Shown: piece by piece, positions 18,900-29,246 of the stretch
Layout: each line of letters starts with the position of its first letter
Numbering within the stretch: position 1 is the stretch's first letter
Source: Alphaproteobacteria bacterium
GTDB taxonomy: Bacteria > Pseudomonadota > Alphaproteobacteria > Rhodospirillales > Rhodospirillaceae
Length of the DNA stretch: 45,601 nt
Assembly: GCA_015233585.1 (NCBI GenBank)
Contig: JADFXL010000004.1
Location: 1 to 45,601, forward strand
Direction of reading: 5' to 3'
Position numbers and translations under genes: made by a program
The notes under the pieces: model-generated
Databases searched by the model: none
Seen by the model: the letters and a program-made list of their open reading frames with translations, nothing else
What the model was told of the DNA's origin: nothing

Positions 18900-20618
18900 A
18901 TGGCGGAGTTCCGCAGGGATGGGGTGATGCCGGAAATCGCTGTGACGCGGGTGCTTCTGGTGGAGGACGACCCAGGGGATGCCTACTTGGTCGTGACTTC
19001 GCTCAGGAAAGTACAATTTGATCGCTTTGATACAACAATCTCAGATTGTCTTTCTCTTGCGATTGGTTGCGCACGCAGCCTTCCCTTTGACGTTGTTCTT
19101 CTCGATCTTTCTCTTCCCGATTCCAGGGGTATGCAAACCATCCGGGCTTTTCGACAGGCCGCGCCCGATCTTCCTGTCATTGTTCTGACCGGACTGGAGG
19201 ACAGGGATGTCGGGCTTCAGGCATTGAAGGAGGGCTGCCAGGACTATCTGGTCAAGGGACGCGGCGACGGGGAAACCATTGCCAGGGCAATCCTGCACTC
19301 CATCGCGCGCAAGCAACTGGAAAACGGGCTTTTTCGGGCCAAGGAAGAGTACCGGCTACTGGTCGAGACCTCGCCAAGCGCCATCCTGGTATGTACGGAG
19401 GACGGCGTGCAGCTTGTCAACGAGGCGGCAAGACAATTGTGTTCCACCGCCGCCGGCCTGCGCGGGCCAAAGTTCGCGAGCCTGGTCGTGAGTCATGACG
19501 TGTCGAGGTTGGAGACGCTGATCAGGGACGTGCTTCGTGGTATGAAACGGTTGGGCGTGGTCGAGACGCAACTCCATGGCGGTGACGGCAGGATGGTCGA
19601 GGTTGAAATCGTCGTGCTGGCCGTTAATCACGACAGTGGCCCGGTGGCGGAGCTGATTATCCACGATCTGACCGCAAGGCGGGAGGCGGATCACTACCGC
19701 ACCCTAGCCTCCAGCGTGTTTGACGGCTCGGCTGAAGCGATGATCGTGACGGATGCCCGGACGCGTGTGCGGCTGGTCAATGCCGCCTTCACCGAAATCA
19801 CCGGATACCGGTCCGATGAAATTATTGGACAGACGCCGCATCTGCTCGCTTCGGGAAAACACTCCCCGGAATTCTATGAAAATATGTGGAATTCGTTGCT
19901 GACCAACGGTCACTGGCGGGGCGACATCTGGAACCGTCGCAAAAATGGGGAGGTGTACGTGCAACGTCTGACCATCTCGGCCATCCGCGGGCATGAAGGG
20001 ACGATCGAGAATTTCGTCGGCGTGTTCAGCGATGTCACGGAAAAGCGCCAGGAGGAGGACTTCGTTCGCCAGCGGGCATTTCATGATGCATTGACCGGGC
20101 TGCCAAACCGGGCATTGATGGAAGATCGTCTGGAACGGGCCGTTACCCAGGCGTTCCGTCGCGAAGGGGGGCTGGCCGTGCTGTTCCTTGATCTTGACGG
20201 GTTCAAGCCGGTCAATGACCGCCATGGCCACCGCCTCGGTGACGAGTTGTTGCGGCATGTGGCGGGACTTTTGAAGAGATGCGTCCGCGAGAGCGACACC
20301 GTGGCCCGAATCGGCGGCGATGAGTTCATCCTTCTCCTCACCGATATTGCGGACTGCGCAAGGGTGGAACGAATCGCCTGTTCCATCCTGCAATCGTTCA
20401 ACCAGCCGATATCGCTCGACGGCATCACCGTTTCCATCGGCATCAGTATCGGCATCGCAGTCTTTCCCGAGGCCGGCACGGACCCAGCCAGCCTTCTTGC
20501 CAATGCGGACAAGGCGATGTATGCGGCAAAACGGCAGGGCAAGGGGGTCTACTGCTCTTTCTCGAAGATGGACCAGCCGCAGCCTGAATGGGGGCGTTGG
20601 GAGAAATTGGGCGTATAG
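18900..20618 (+). CDS. Response regulator diguanylate cyclase: REC-PAS-PAS-GGDEF
   Basis: VLLVEDDPGDAYLV...VVLLDLSLPDSRGMQTI; PAS segments (SPSAILVCTEDG; ASSVFDGSAEAMIVTDARTRVRLVNAAFTEITGY); DALTGLPNRALMEDRL; RESDTVARIGGDEF with RxxD I-site five residues before GGDEF. No EAL domain. Start may be the internal ATG (MPEIAVTRV). Confidence 0.92.
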   Translation: MAEFRRDGVMPEIAVTRVLLVEDDPGDAYLVVTSLRKVQFDRFDTTISDCLSLAIGCARSLPFDVVLLDLSLPDSRGMQTIRAFRQAAPDLPVIVLTGLEDRDVGLQALKEGCQDYLVKGRGDGETIARAILHSIARKQLENGLFRAKEEYRLLVETSPSAILVCTEDGVQLVNEAARQLCSTAAGLRGPKFASLVVSHDVSRLETLIRDVLRGMKRLGVVETQLHGGDGRMVEVEIVVLAVNHDSGPVAELIIHDLTARREADHYRTLASSVFDGSAEAMIVTDARTRVRLVNAAFTEITGYRSDEIIGQTPHLLASGKHSPEFYENMWNSLLTNGHWRGDIWNRRKNGEVYVQRLTISAIRGHEGTIENFVGVFSDVTEKRQEEDFVRQRAFHDALTGLPNRALMEDRLERAVTQAFRREGGLAVLFLDLDGFKPVNDRHGHRLGDELLRHVAGLLKRCVRESDTVARIGGDEFILLLTDIADCARVERIACSILQSFNQPISLDGITVSIGISIGIAVFPEAGTDPASLLANADKAMYAAKRQGKGVYCSFSKMDQPQPEWGRWEKLGV

Positions 20619-20622
20619 GGTC

Positions 20623-22431
20623 ATGGGAATTTTCGGGCGGCGAGAGACTTTCACGGAGATCCTGCGCCATCCCATGACGGCATGGACGGTTCTTGTCTTG
20701 TCGCTTCTGCTGACGGGTTTGGCGTGGTGGATTTCCAACAATTTCGTTCACCAGCGTGCGGAGGACCGCTTTCGCTTTGAGGTCGCCGACATCACGACTT
20801 CGCTTCAGAAGCGGATGCGGGCGTATGAGGCGGTCCTTCGCGGCGGGGCCGGTCTGTTCGAGGCATCCGATCGTGTGACGCGCCAGGGATGGAAGAAATT
20901 CTTTTCCACCCTTAGGATCGACCAATATTTCCCCGGCATTCAGGGCATTGGCTACGGCCAGGTGGTTTCCCCGGCGGATCTTTCCGGCCACATCGCCGCC
21001 GTCCGTGGCGAAGGGTTCCCGGATTACACCGTGTACCCCGAGGGCAAGCGCGAGACTTACACGCCCGTCGTTTACCTTGAGCCATTCACCGGGCGGAACC
21101 TGCGCGCCTTCGGCTACGACATGTTTTCCGAACCGGTGCGTCGCGCGGCCATGGAACGCGCGCGCGACATCGGGAACGTGTCGATGTCGGGGACCGTCAC
21201 TCTGGTCCAGGAGACCGGGACCGACGTGCAGCAGGGGTTCCTCATGTATCTGCCGCTTTATCGCCAGGGAGCCCCGACCGGAACGATCGAGCAGCGCCGG
21301 GTGGCCCTTCAAGGGTTCGTCTACAGCCCGTTCCGAATCAAGGATCTGATGCGAGGCATTCTGGGTTCCGGCATGGCCGATGTCAGCTTCCACCTGTACG
21401 ACGGTGACGGGATGTCGCCTCAGTCGCTGCTCTATGACGATGACGTGGCGGGGCAGTTTATTCACCGCCCGGATCACCGCCCGGATTTTGATTCCACGTC
21501 CACCCTTGCCATAGGCGATCACGTATGGACGCTCTACGTCCATACGATGCCGGAGTTCATAAGCGTCGTGGACGCGATCCAGCCGTCGGTCGTTGCCGTT
21601 GGTGGTATAGTGGTCGACTTGTTGCTATTTCTCATTGTCAACTCAGTCGCCCGTCAGCGGAAACGGGCCGTCGCGATGGCCGATGACATGACCGAGGAAT
21701 TGCGCCGAAGCAAGAACGTTCTGTTGGAGAAGGCCGATGCCCTGGAGCGGGTCAACGGCAGCCTTGACCAGTTCACCCACGTTCTCGCCCATCACTTGCA
21801 GGAACCGGTGCGGCTTCAATATGCGTTTGCTCAACTATTGGAGATGCTTGTTCCTGCGCCCCTTTCGCCCGAAGCAAAAAAGGCGCTCGATCGCGTTCTG
21901 GGTGGCGCTCACCGCCTGCACGATTTGCTTCACGACGCTGAGCTCTATTTGTCCGCCTATCGGTTGCCTCAAACGGTCGGGTTGTGCGATGCCGATGCCG
22001 CACTGGAGGTCGCACTCCATAATTTTGAACGGACCTTCACCGATACGGGTGCAACCATTGAACGGCAACCGTTGCCGCCCGTATGGATCAGTCAATCGTA
22101 TTTGACCGACGTTCTGAGCGCCATCCTCGACAATGCGATTCGGTTCCACCATCATGATCGTCCTTTGCACGTCAAGATATGGGCGACCAGCGGCGAGGGG
22201 CAGGTCGTGCTGTCTGTTTGTGACAACGGAATCGGAATCGACCCACAATATCATGCGCGTGTTTTCGATGTCTTCGAGCAACTGAACCAGAACCAGGGCG
22301 CCTCGGGCACTGGCATCGGCTTGTCGCTAGCCAAGAGAATCGTCGAATCCGCCGGCGGACGCATCTGGATCGAAAATGCCGACACAGGCGGGGTCTGCGT
22401 ACGCATAGCGCTACGCTCAGGAGGGGAGTGA
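20623..22431 (+). CDS. CHASE-domain membrane sensor histidine kinase
   Basis: MGIFGRRETFTEILRHPMTAWTVLVLSLLLTGLAWWI (TM), CHASE-like FPGIQGIGYGQVVSPADLSGHIAAVRGEGFPDYTVYPEGKRETYTPVVYLEPFTGRNLRAFGYDMFSEPVRRAAMERARD; DHp FTHVLAHHLQEPVRLQYAFAQLL; ATPase DNAIRFHHHDRPL, DNGIGIDPQ, GTGIGLSLAKRIVESAGG. Track start 20320 lies inside the preceding gene in another frame; ATG at 20623 follows its stop. Confidence 0.9.
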   Translation: MGIFGRRETFTEILRHPMTAWTVLVLSLLLTGLAWWISNNFVHQRAEDRFRFEVADITTSLQKRMRAYEAVLRGGAGLFEASDRVTRQGWKKFFSTLRIDQYFPGIQGIGYGQVVSPADLSGHIAAVRGEGFPDYTVYPEGKRETYTPVVYLEPFTGRNLRAFGYDMFSEPVRRAAMERARDIGNVSMSGTVTLVQETGTDVQQGFLMYLPLYRQGAPTGTIEQRRVALQGFVYSPFRIKDLMRGILGSGMADVSFHLYDGDGMSPQSLLYDDDVAGQFIHRPDHRPDFDSTSTLAIGDHVWTLYVHTMPEFISVVDAIQPSVVAVGGIVVDLLLFLIVNSVARQRKRAVAMADDMTEELRRSKNVLLEKADALERVNGSLDQFTHVLAHHLQEPVRLQYAFAQLLEMLVPAPLSPEAKKALDRVLGGAHRLHDLLHDAELYLSAYRLPQTVGLCDADAALEVALHNFERTFTDTGATIERQPLPPVWISQSYLTDVLSAILDNAIRFHHHDRPLHVKIWATSGEGQVVLSVCDNGIGIDPQYHARVFDVFEQLNQNQGASGTGIGLSLAKRIVESAGGRIWIENADTGGVCVRIALRSGGE

Positions 22432-22438
22432 ACTTTCC

Positions 22439-22885
22439 ATGAGAGTGAACAAAACTGGTACCTTTGAGATTCTCCTGGTTGAGGACGAACCGGGAGATGC
22501 GGAACTGGTTAAACTGGCGCTGGCCCAGGGACGATTCACCTGCCGGGCGACGGTGGCCGAAAATGGGTGCGCGGCGATGTCCATACTGCGGAAGGAAGCG
22601 CCGTATCAGGCCGTCCCGACTCCGGACCTCGTCCTGCTCGATCTCAATATGCCGCTGATGAATGGCCGGGAAGTTCTGAAGGCGATGAAGGCCGATCCCA
22701 TCCTCGTCGTCATTCCCGTGGTTGTGTTTACCACCTCCGAAACCGAGCGCGACGTCCTCGCCTCCTTTCAACTCGGCGCCGCCGGATTTATCACCAAGCC
22801 GCTGGATGTCCAGGAGATTTTCAACGTGATCCATAGCGTTGAGGAATACTGGTTCGCCGTTGTGCGGTGCCCAAAGAACAGATAA
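22439..22885 (+). CDS. Single-domain response regulator (Rcp1-like REC)
   Basis: ILLVEDEPGDAELVKLAL...LVLLDLNMPLMNGREVLKAMK...VVVFTTSETERDV...GFITKPLDVQEI; whole protein is one receiver domain. Confidence 0.92.
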   Translation: MRVNKTGTFEILLVEDEPGDAELVKLALAQGRFTCRATVAENGCAAMSILRKEAPYQAVPTPDLVLLDLNMPLMNGREVLKAMKADPILVVIPVVVFTTSETERDVLASFQLGAAGFITKPLDVQEIFNVIHSVEEYWFAVVRCPKNR

Positions 22886-22918
22886 TTTATTTTGTACGCC
22901 CGCTGATCGTGAATTCAT

Positions 22919-25339
22919 ATGAAAAGACCCATGTCAACATACAATCGTTTTTCACGATTGGCGGTATTTTCCAGTTTCGTCGTGCTGGGGGGTATCATTG
23001 TTTTATTGGTGCTCAGTCTCTTCAACGAATATCGGGTCACGGAACAACATGCCCGGACAGAAGTGGAAAATTTGTCCCGGCTGCTGGATGAACACGCATT
23101 GGCGACGGTTCAGAAGGTGGACCTGCTGTTGCGGGAAATACAAAGAAACATACGTCCAGACGACATGCGCGTGGATCGCGGCATAATCAATTCACGCCGT
23201 CAGGGACTCCATGCCTTGCTGAAATCCCAGACGGAGAGCGTGCCGGAAGTGACATTGATCCATATCACCGACGCCAGAGGCAATCATATTTACAGTTCGC
23301 TTGACCCGGTTCCCCGCATCAATATCGCCGACCGGTATCACTTCATACGTCATAAAGACAGTTCGACGGCGGGACTGGTGATTTCCCCGCCTCTTATCTC
23401 GCGTACCACCGGCAAATGGACAATGGTTCTGACCCGGCGCCTCGATTTTGAAGATGGCAGCTTTGCCGGCATCGTCAATATCGTCTTGAATCTGGAATAT
23501 TTCCAGCAATTCTACCGATCCCTGGAGCTTGGCGCCCATGGGCTGGTGGCGCTGTTCGACACGGAGATGCATCCTGTCGCCCGCTATCCCGCGAGTGAAA
23601 AAGACATGGGAAAGGTCGCCCACCTTCATGCCCAATCCTTTACCGATAAAGGAATAATGCACGCCTGTTACCCGGGCAAGTCACCCCTGGACGGCGTTAT
23701 GCGCCTGATCAGCTTCCGACAGGTGGGCACGTTGCCGTTGCTCGTGTTTGCCGGAGTTGCCGAGGAGGATTATCTCGTCGAATGGCACCAGCATGTTTGG
23801 TTATACTGTGGAGGATCCATCATTTTCTGTCTGGTGATAATAGGGTTCGGATTGCTTTGGAGGCAGTCGGTGGAGGTTCTGCGCAAGAGCGAAGAAAACC
23901 TGCGCACCATCGCCGATTACACCTATGACTGGGAATACTGGGAGGGGAGTGGGCTTGAAATATTGTTCATGTCCCCATCCTGTGAGCGGGTGACGGGATA
24001 TTCGCAGACGGAATTCCTGGCTGAACCGGATTTGCTCTATCGCATCATCCATCCCGACGATCAGGCTCTGATGGAGCATCATCGGCACGATTATGCCTAC
24101 GCAGAGGAAGCGGCGATTGATTTTCGGATCGTGCGGCGGGACGGCGAGATCCGGTGGGTCTCTCATGGTTGCCTGGCGGGGTATGGCCAGGACGGGATAT
24201 TCATGGGCCGAAGGGCCAGCAATCGCGATATCAACGAGCGGCGGGCGATAGAAGAAAAGCTGCGCGCTGTCTACCTCTACACGCGCAGCCTGATCGAGGC
24301 GAGCCTTGACCCCCTGGTCACCATTGATGCCAAAGGCAAGATCCAGGATGTGAATTCGGCCACCGAAAAGGTCACTGGCGTTCCGCGTGATAAACTGATC
24401 GGCAGCGATTTTTCCGATTATTTCACCGAGCCGGAGAAGGCCCGTATCGGATATCAGCGCGTATTCTCACAGGATTACGTCACGGATTATCCCCTTGCCC
24501 TCCGCCATGTGTCCGGCACGGTTACCGACGTGCTCTACAACGCCACCATTTACCGTAACGAGCACGGAGAGGTAGCCGGCATTTTCGCCGCCGCCCGCGA
24601 CATCACCGCCCGCAAGAAGATCGAGGAGGAACTGGCGCGATCCAATGCCGAACTGGAGCAGTTCGCCTACGTGGCCTCCCATGACCTCAGACAGCCGCTG
24701 CGCATGGTCACCAGCTATCTGATTCTGCTTCGGAACAAGCTTGGCGATACGCTGGATGAGGAGGGCCAGGTTTTCATTGGTTTCGCCGTTGATGGGGCAA
24801 AACGGATGGATGGCCTCATCCAGGGTCTGCTGGAATATTCGCGGGTTGGGCACGCTGAGAGTGTTCCGTCTCCGGTTCCCTTGGCCAAAGTTGTGGCAGA
24901 GGCACTTTTGAATCTGGAGGTTGCCATCAAGGAATCCGGTGCAGATATCCTGGTTGCGGAAAATCTGCCGACCGTGATTGGCAGGCAGCCGGAACTGGTG
25001 CGTCTCTTCCAGAACCTCGTCGGCAACGCCGTGACGTATCGGTCAGGGGATCGGAAGCCCACGATCTCTATCGACTGGCGCGGGGATGGCCGGGAATGGG
25101 TCATCGGTGTGCACGATAACGGTATCGGAATAGACCCGAAGAATTTCGAGCGGGTGTTCGGTATCTTTCAACGTCTGGTCACACGCCAACAATACGAAGG
25201 CACGGGCATCGGTCTGGCCGTATGCCGCAAGATCGTCGAGCACCACGGCGGCCGGATCTGGATAGAATCGGAACTCGGCGTCGGCAGCGCATTTTTCATG
25301 ACCTTCCCGGCAATCCTTGATCTGGGGACGTCCACATGA
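22919..25339 (+). CDS. Membrane sensor histidine kinase: dCache-PAS-PAS-HisKA-HATPase
   Basis: Two TM segments flank a dCache-like region (DRYHFIRHKDSSTAGLVISPPLISRTTGKWTMVLTRRL); PAS segments; FAYVASHDLRQPLRMVTSYLILL; NLVGNAVTYRSG, DNGIGIDPKNFERVFGIFQRL, GTGIGLAVCRKIVEHHGG. Confidence 0.92.
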   Translation: MKRPMSTYNRFSRLAVFSSFVVLGGIIVLLVLSLFNEYRVTEQHARTEVENLSRLLDEHALATVQKVDLLLREIQRNIRPDDMRVDRGIINSRRQGLHALLKSQTESVPEVTLIHITDARGNHIYSSLDPVPRINIADRYHFIRHKDSSTAGLVISPPLISRTTGKWTMVLTRRLDFEDGSFAGIVNIVLNLEYFQQFYRSLELGAHGLVALFDTEMHPVARYPASEKDMGKVAHLHAQSFTDKGIMHACYPGKSPLDGVMRLISFRQVGTLPLLVFAGVAEEDYLVEWHQHVWLYCGGSIIFCLVIIGFGLLWRQSVEVLRKSEENLRTIADYTYDWEYWEGSGLEILFMSPSCERVTGYSQTEFLAEPDLLYRIIHPDDQALMEHHRHDYAYAEEAAIDFRIVRRDGEIRWVSHGCLAGYGQDGIFMGRRASNRDINERRAIEEKLRAVYLYTRSLIEASLDPLVTIDAKGKIQDVNSATEKVTGVPRDKLIGSDFSDYFTEPEKARIGYQRVFSQDYVTDYPLALRHVSGTVTDVLYNATIYRNEHGEVAGIFAAARDITARKKIEEELARSNAELEQFAYVASHDLRQPLRMVTSYLILLRNKLGDTLDEEGQVFIGFAVDGAKRMDGLIQGLLEYSRVGHAESVPSPVPLAKVVAEALLNLEVAIKESGADILVAENLPTVIGRQPELVRLFQNLVGNAVTYRSGDRKPTISIDWRGDGREWVIGVHDNGIGIDPKNFERVFGIFQRLVTRQQYEGTGIGLAVCRKIVEHHGGRIWIESELGVGSAFFMTFPAILDLGTST

Positions 25340-25406
25340 AGATGAACCTCAAACGATCCGCCCTTTACCTGGGCAGTTACGGATTTTCCTGGCCATCGCT
25401 CCGATC

Positions 25407-28400
25407 TCACGAACACCCGTTCGTCGCCCCACACGTATCACACTTCAAGCAAGTCCCATTGCGCACCAGGGTAAAATTGCCGCAGTCGCCGCAGGAATCC
25501 CCCTCATAACCCCGCCGCCGCGCCTCGCGCATGAGATGCGTTGTGCCCCCGGCAGCCCCGGTCATCGTGGTCACTGTGCCAATCGCCGTCATGGTTCGCC
25601 CCCCGCTGGTGCCGGAAGCCGAGGCAACCCATGCCTGAGTGGGCTGCTGGTCCTTGGCCATGTGGCCAGTCAGCACATAGAGGTTGCTTGACCGCACATA
25701 TCCCTTGCTGGCGATACGTTCGATCATCGAACCAAGTGCATTGCCGGCATCCTCGGGCAAATTGCCTTCGTCGTGGCCTCGGCCCAGACTGTCGGGCGTG
25801 AGGTCGCCTGGCTCGACATGGGCAAGATCGTTGCGACCGAGATACGAAATGGCCAGTTCGCGGAACATGTAGTCGAGAATGGAGGTTGCCATCTTGATGG
25901 TCTCGTTGCCCTCGACGATGCCGGAGGGTTCGAAACGGGTGAAGGTGAAGGCCTCGACGTATTCCTCCAGCGGCACGCCGTATTGCAGGCCGATGGAAAT
26001 GGAGATGGCGAAATTGTTCATCAGACTGCGGAAGGCGGCGCCCTCCTTGTGCATGTCGATGAAGATTTCGCCAACCCGGCCATCCTCGTATTCGCCAGTG
26101 CGCAGATAGACTTTGTGGCCGCCGACGATGGCCTTTTGCGTGTAACCCTTGCGCCGATGCGGCAGTTTGCGCCGCGACGGCGGGATCATGCGTTCGACGA
26201 TGCGTTCGGCAATGATGGCGGTGCGGTTGGCCATCGGCTGCTCGGCCATGTCGTCGGCCAGGGTTTCATAGGTGTCCGGGTCGCCAAGCACGCTGGCGTT
26301 CAGCGGCTGGCTCAACTTGGAACCGTCGCGGTACAGGGCGTTGGCTTTGACGCCCAGTCGCCATGACAACATATAGGCATTCTTGCAATCCTCGATGGTC
26401 GCGGATTGGGGCATGTTGATGGTTTTGGAAATGGCGCCAGAGATGAAGGACTGTGCCGCCGCCATCATGCGGATATGGCTTTCGGCGGAGAGAAAGCGCC
26501 GCCCGAGGCGGCCGCACGGGTTGGCGCAATCGAACACCGGCAGGTGTTCGGCCTTGAGGTGCGGTGCGCCCTCCAGGGTCATGGCGCCGCAGGCGTAGAC
26601 GTTGGCGGCGTCGACCTCGGCGGGCGTGAATCCCAGGGCCGCCAGCATGTCGAACCCGACATCGTCAAGCTGTTCGGGGGTAAGCTTCAGGGCATGGACG
26701 CAGAAATCGTCCCCCAGGGTCCATTTGTTGAATGCGAACCGGATATCGTAGGCCGTGGCTACGGCAGTTTCCAGCGCTGCCAGCGCCTCGTCGTCGAAGC
26801 CACGGGCGCGTAGCGAGCGGTGATTGATGGACGGAGCCCCCTGCAAGGTGGCGCTGCCCACGGCGTAGCGGATGATGGCCTCGATCTGCTCCACGCCATA
26901 GCCCAGGGTGCGCAGGGCTTCGGGCACGATGCGGTTGATGATCTTGAAATAGCCGCCGCCAGCCAGTTTCTTGAACTTCACCAGAGCGAAGTCCGGCTCG
27001 ATCCCGGTGGTGTCGCAATCCATCACCAGACCGATGGTGCCGGTCGGCGCCACGACCGTGACCTGAGCGTTGCGGAATCCGTGCTTGTCGCCCCGGTCAT
27101 GGGCCTGATCCCACGCCCGCCGCGCCGCTGCCACCAGTTCGGTATCGGGACAGGCGGCAGCGTCCAGCGCCACCGGCGGCATCGACAGACCTTCATAGCC
27201 TTCCACGCCGGAGGCGTGCCTTTGGCCATCTCCACCGGAGGCGTGTCTTTGGCCTGACGAGGAAACCCCACGAGCGGCGCGGCGGTGGTTGCGGATCACC
27301 CGCAGCATGGCCTCGCGATTGTCGGCATAGCCGGCGAAGGCACCCAGTTGTTCGGCCATCTCGGCCGAAGTGGCGTAGGCGACTCCGGTCATGAGGGCGG
27401 TAATGGCGGCGCACAGGCTGCGGCCCCGCTCGCTGTCATAGGGCAGGCCGCTCGCCATCATGAGACCGCCGATATTGGCGTATCCCAGCCCCAGCGTGCG
27501 GTAGCGGTAGGAAAGCTGGGCGATACGCTCGGATGGGAACTGCGCCATCAGCACGGACAACTCAAGGGCGATCGTCCACAGCCGTACCGCATGTTCAAAC
27601 GCCGCTACGTTGAAGATTCCATCATCCCCCCGGAACGGCAGCAGGTTCAACGACGCCAGATTGCACGCGGTGTCGTCGAGGAACATGTACTCAGAGCAGG
27701 GATTGGAGGCCTTGATACGTCCCGAGTTGGGGCAGGTATGCCACTCGTTGATGGTGGTATCGAATTGCAGGCCGGGATCCGCACAGGCCCAGGCGGCATG
27801 GCCGATGTGCTCCCACAAATCCGCCGCACGCACCGTCTTGGCCACCTTGCCATCGGTGCGCCGCAACAAATGCCATTCGCCATCGTTGGCGACGGCTTCG
27901 AGAAAGGCGTTGGTCACGCGGACGGTATTGTTGGCATTCTGACCCGACACGGTGCGGTAGGCCTCGGAGTCCCAGTCGGAGTCGAGAATCGGAAATTCCA
28001 TCGAGGTGAAGCCCTGACGCGCGTACTGAATGGCGCGCTGGATATAGCTCTCGGCGATCATCATCTTGCGGGCGGTGAGAATGGCTTTTTTCAGCGCCTT
28101 GTTGAGCTTGGGATCGAAACGCGCCTCTCCGTCCTGTCCGTCCCAGGCGGTACAGGCATTCAGGATCGGCGGCAGATAAAGGTTGCACAGGCGCGAACCG
28201 GTGACCATCGCCGCAACCTTGCGCTCCTCGTCGACCTTCCAGTCGATGAACGCTTCGATATCGGGATGATCGACATCGACGATCACCATCTTGGCGGCGC
28301 GGCGGGTGGTGCCTCCCGACTTGATGGCCCCGGCGGCGCGGTCGCCGATCTTGAGAAAGCTCATCAGTCCCGACGAGCCGCCGCCGCCACTCAATGGCTC

Positions 28401-29132
28401 TCCGGCGGCGCGCAGGTTGGAGAAATTGGTTCCGGTGCCGGAGCCATACTTGAACAACCGCGCCTCACGAACCCACAGGTCCATGATGCCACCCTCGTTG
28501 ACCAGATCGTCGTTGATACCCTGGATGAAGCAGGCGTGCGGCTGGGGATGCTCATAAGCACTGCGCGAACGCGTGATTTCCCCGGTCTCGGGATCTGCGT
28601 AATAGTGCCCCTGGGACGGGCCGTCGATGCCATAGGCCCAGTGAAGGCCGGTATTGAACCATTGCGGCGAGTTGGGGGCGCCGATCTGGCGGCACAGCAT
28701 GAAGCGCATCTCGTCGAAATAGGCGCGGGCATCGCTCTCCCCGTCGAAATACCGGCCCTTCCATCCCCAATAGGTCCAGGTGCCCGCGAGTCGGTCGAAC
28801 ACCTGCCGGGCACTGCGTTCACAGCCGTACCGGGCCTCTTTGGGCAGAGCCGCCAGGGACTCATGATCCGGTTCATGACGCCACAGCCACTCAGGCACAC
28901 CCGGCTCTTCGACCGGTTTCAGCACGGACGGGATCCCGGCCTTGCGGAAATATTTCTGCGCCAGAACATCGCAGGCCACCTGGGACCAGTCTGCGGGCAC
29001 TTCGATACGGTCCAGGCGGAACACCACCGACCCGTCTGGATTACGGATTTCGCTGGTCGCCGTTCGAAAGGTGATGCCTTCATACGCCGACTGGTCGTCA
29101 GCCGTGTAGAAGCGTTTGATCCGCATGGTCAT
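25407..29132 (-). CDS. nrdJ: Adenosylcobalamin-dependent (class II) ribonucleoside-diphosphate reductase
   Basis: [111 protein letters not shown]-terminal Cys-rich [22 protein letters not shown]. Confidence 0.96.
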   Translation of the reverse strand: MTMRIKRFYTADDQSAYEGITFRTATSEIRNPDGSVVFRLDRIEVPADWSQVACDVLAQKYFRKAGIPSVLKPVEEPGVPEWLWRHEPDHESLAALPKEARYGCERSARQVFDRLAGTWTYWGWKGRYFDGESDARAYFDEMRFMLCRQIGAPNSPQWFNTGLHWAYGIDGPSQGHYYADPETGEITRSRSAYEHPQPHACFIQGINDDLVNEGGIMDLWVREARLFKYGSGTGTNFSNLRAAGEPLSGGGGSSGLMSFLKIGDRAAGAIKSGGTTRRAAKMVIVDVDHPDIEAFIDWKVDEERKVAAMVTGSRLCNLYLPPILNACTAWDGQDGEARFDPKLNKALKKAILTARKMMIAESYIQRAIQYARQGFTSMEFPILDSDWDSEAYRTVSGQNANNTVRVTNAFLEAVANDGEWHLLRRTDGKVAKTVRAADLWEHIGHAAWACADPGLQFDTTINEWHTCPNSGRIKASNPCSEYMFLDDTACNLASLNLLPFRGDDGIFNVAAFEHAVRLWTIALELSVLMAQFPSERIAQLSYRYRTLGLGYANIGGLMMASGLPYDSERGRSLCAAITALMTGVAYATSAEMAEQLGAFAGYADNREAMLRVIRNHRRAARGVSSSGQRHASGGDGQRHASGVEGYEGLSMPPVALDAAACPDTELVAAARRAWDQAHDRGDKHGFRNAQVTVVAPTGTIGLVMDCDTTGIEPDFALVKFKKLAGGGYFKIINRIVPEALRTLGYGVEQIEAIIRYAVGSATLQGAPSINHRSLRARGFDDEALAALETAVATAYDIRFAFNKWTLGDDFCVHALKLTPEQLDDVGFDMLAALGFTPAEVDAANVYACGAMTLEGAPHLKAEHLPVFDCANPCGRLGRRFLSAESHIRMMAAAQSFISGAISKTINMPQSATIEDCKNAYMLSWRLGVKANALYRDGSKLSQPLNASVLGDPDTYETLADDMAEQPMANRTAIIAERIVERMIPPSRRKLPHRRKGYTQKAIVGGHKVYLRTGEYEDGRVGEIFIDMHKEGAAFRSLMNNFAISISIGLQYGVPLEEYVEAFTFTRFEPSGIVEGNETIKMATSILDYMFRELAISYLGRNDLAHVEPGDLTPDSLGRGHDEGNLPEDAGNALGSMIERIASKGYVRSSNLYVLTGHMAKDQQPTQAWVASASGTSGGRTMTAIGTVTTMTGAAGGTTHLMREARRRGYEGDSCGDCGNFTLVRNGTCLKCDTCGATNGCS
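27204..27257 (-). repeat. 27-bp tandem repeat (2 units) in frame inside nrdJ
   Basis: Coding strand ggccaaagacacgcctccggtggagat / ggccaaaggcacgcctccggcgtggaa encodes [18 protein letters not shown]. Confidence 0.8.
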
Positions 29133-29199
29133 CCCCCTGAAATTGCCTGGATATTATGGAAGATCCCTGTCTTGGTCCGTCTCAACTCCCCCGTCGCGC

Positions 29200-29215
29200 G
29201 GACTATATATTGTGG
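29200..29215 (-). promoter_or_regulatory. NrdR-like box upstream of nrdJ
   Basis: ggaCTATATATTGtgg: 10-bp core fits the published NrdR consensus core CwAtATaTwG; ~70 bp upstream of the nrdJ start. Confidence 0.65.
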
Positions 29216-29230
29216 ACCCCCTGCTGTTCG

Positions 29231-29246
29231 GGCACACATTGTGGCA
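29231..29246 (-). promoter_or_regulatory. Possible second, degenerate NrdR box
   Basis: ggcacacattgtggca, 31 bp from the first box (about three helical turns); only partial match. A perfect TTGACA -35 hexamer (minus strand, 29264-29259) lies just upstream. Confidence 0.35.

Noticed and set aside
18800-18900. c-di-GMP (GEMM) riboswitch ahead of the diguanylate cyclase operon
   Set aside because: Despite some GC hairpins, I could not identify the conserved GEMM core motifs.
20320-20622. N-terminal extension of the CHASE kinase as given in the ORF track
   Set aside because: Lies inside the GGDEF coding region in another frame; ATG at 20623 follows the upstream stop and begins a normal TM-CHASE N-terminus.
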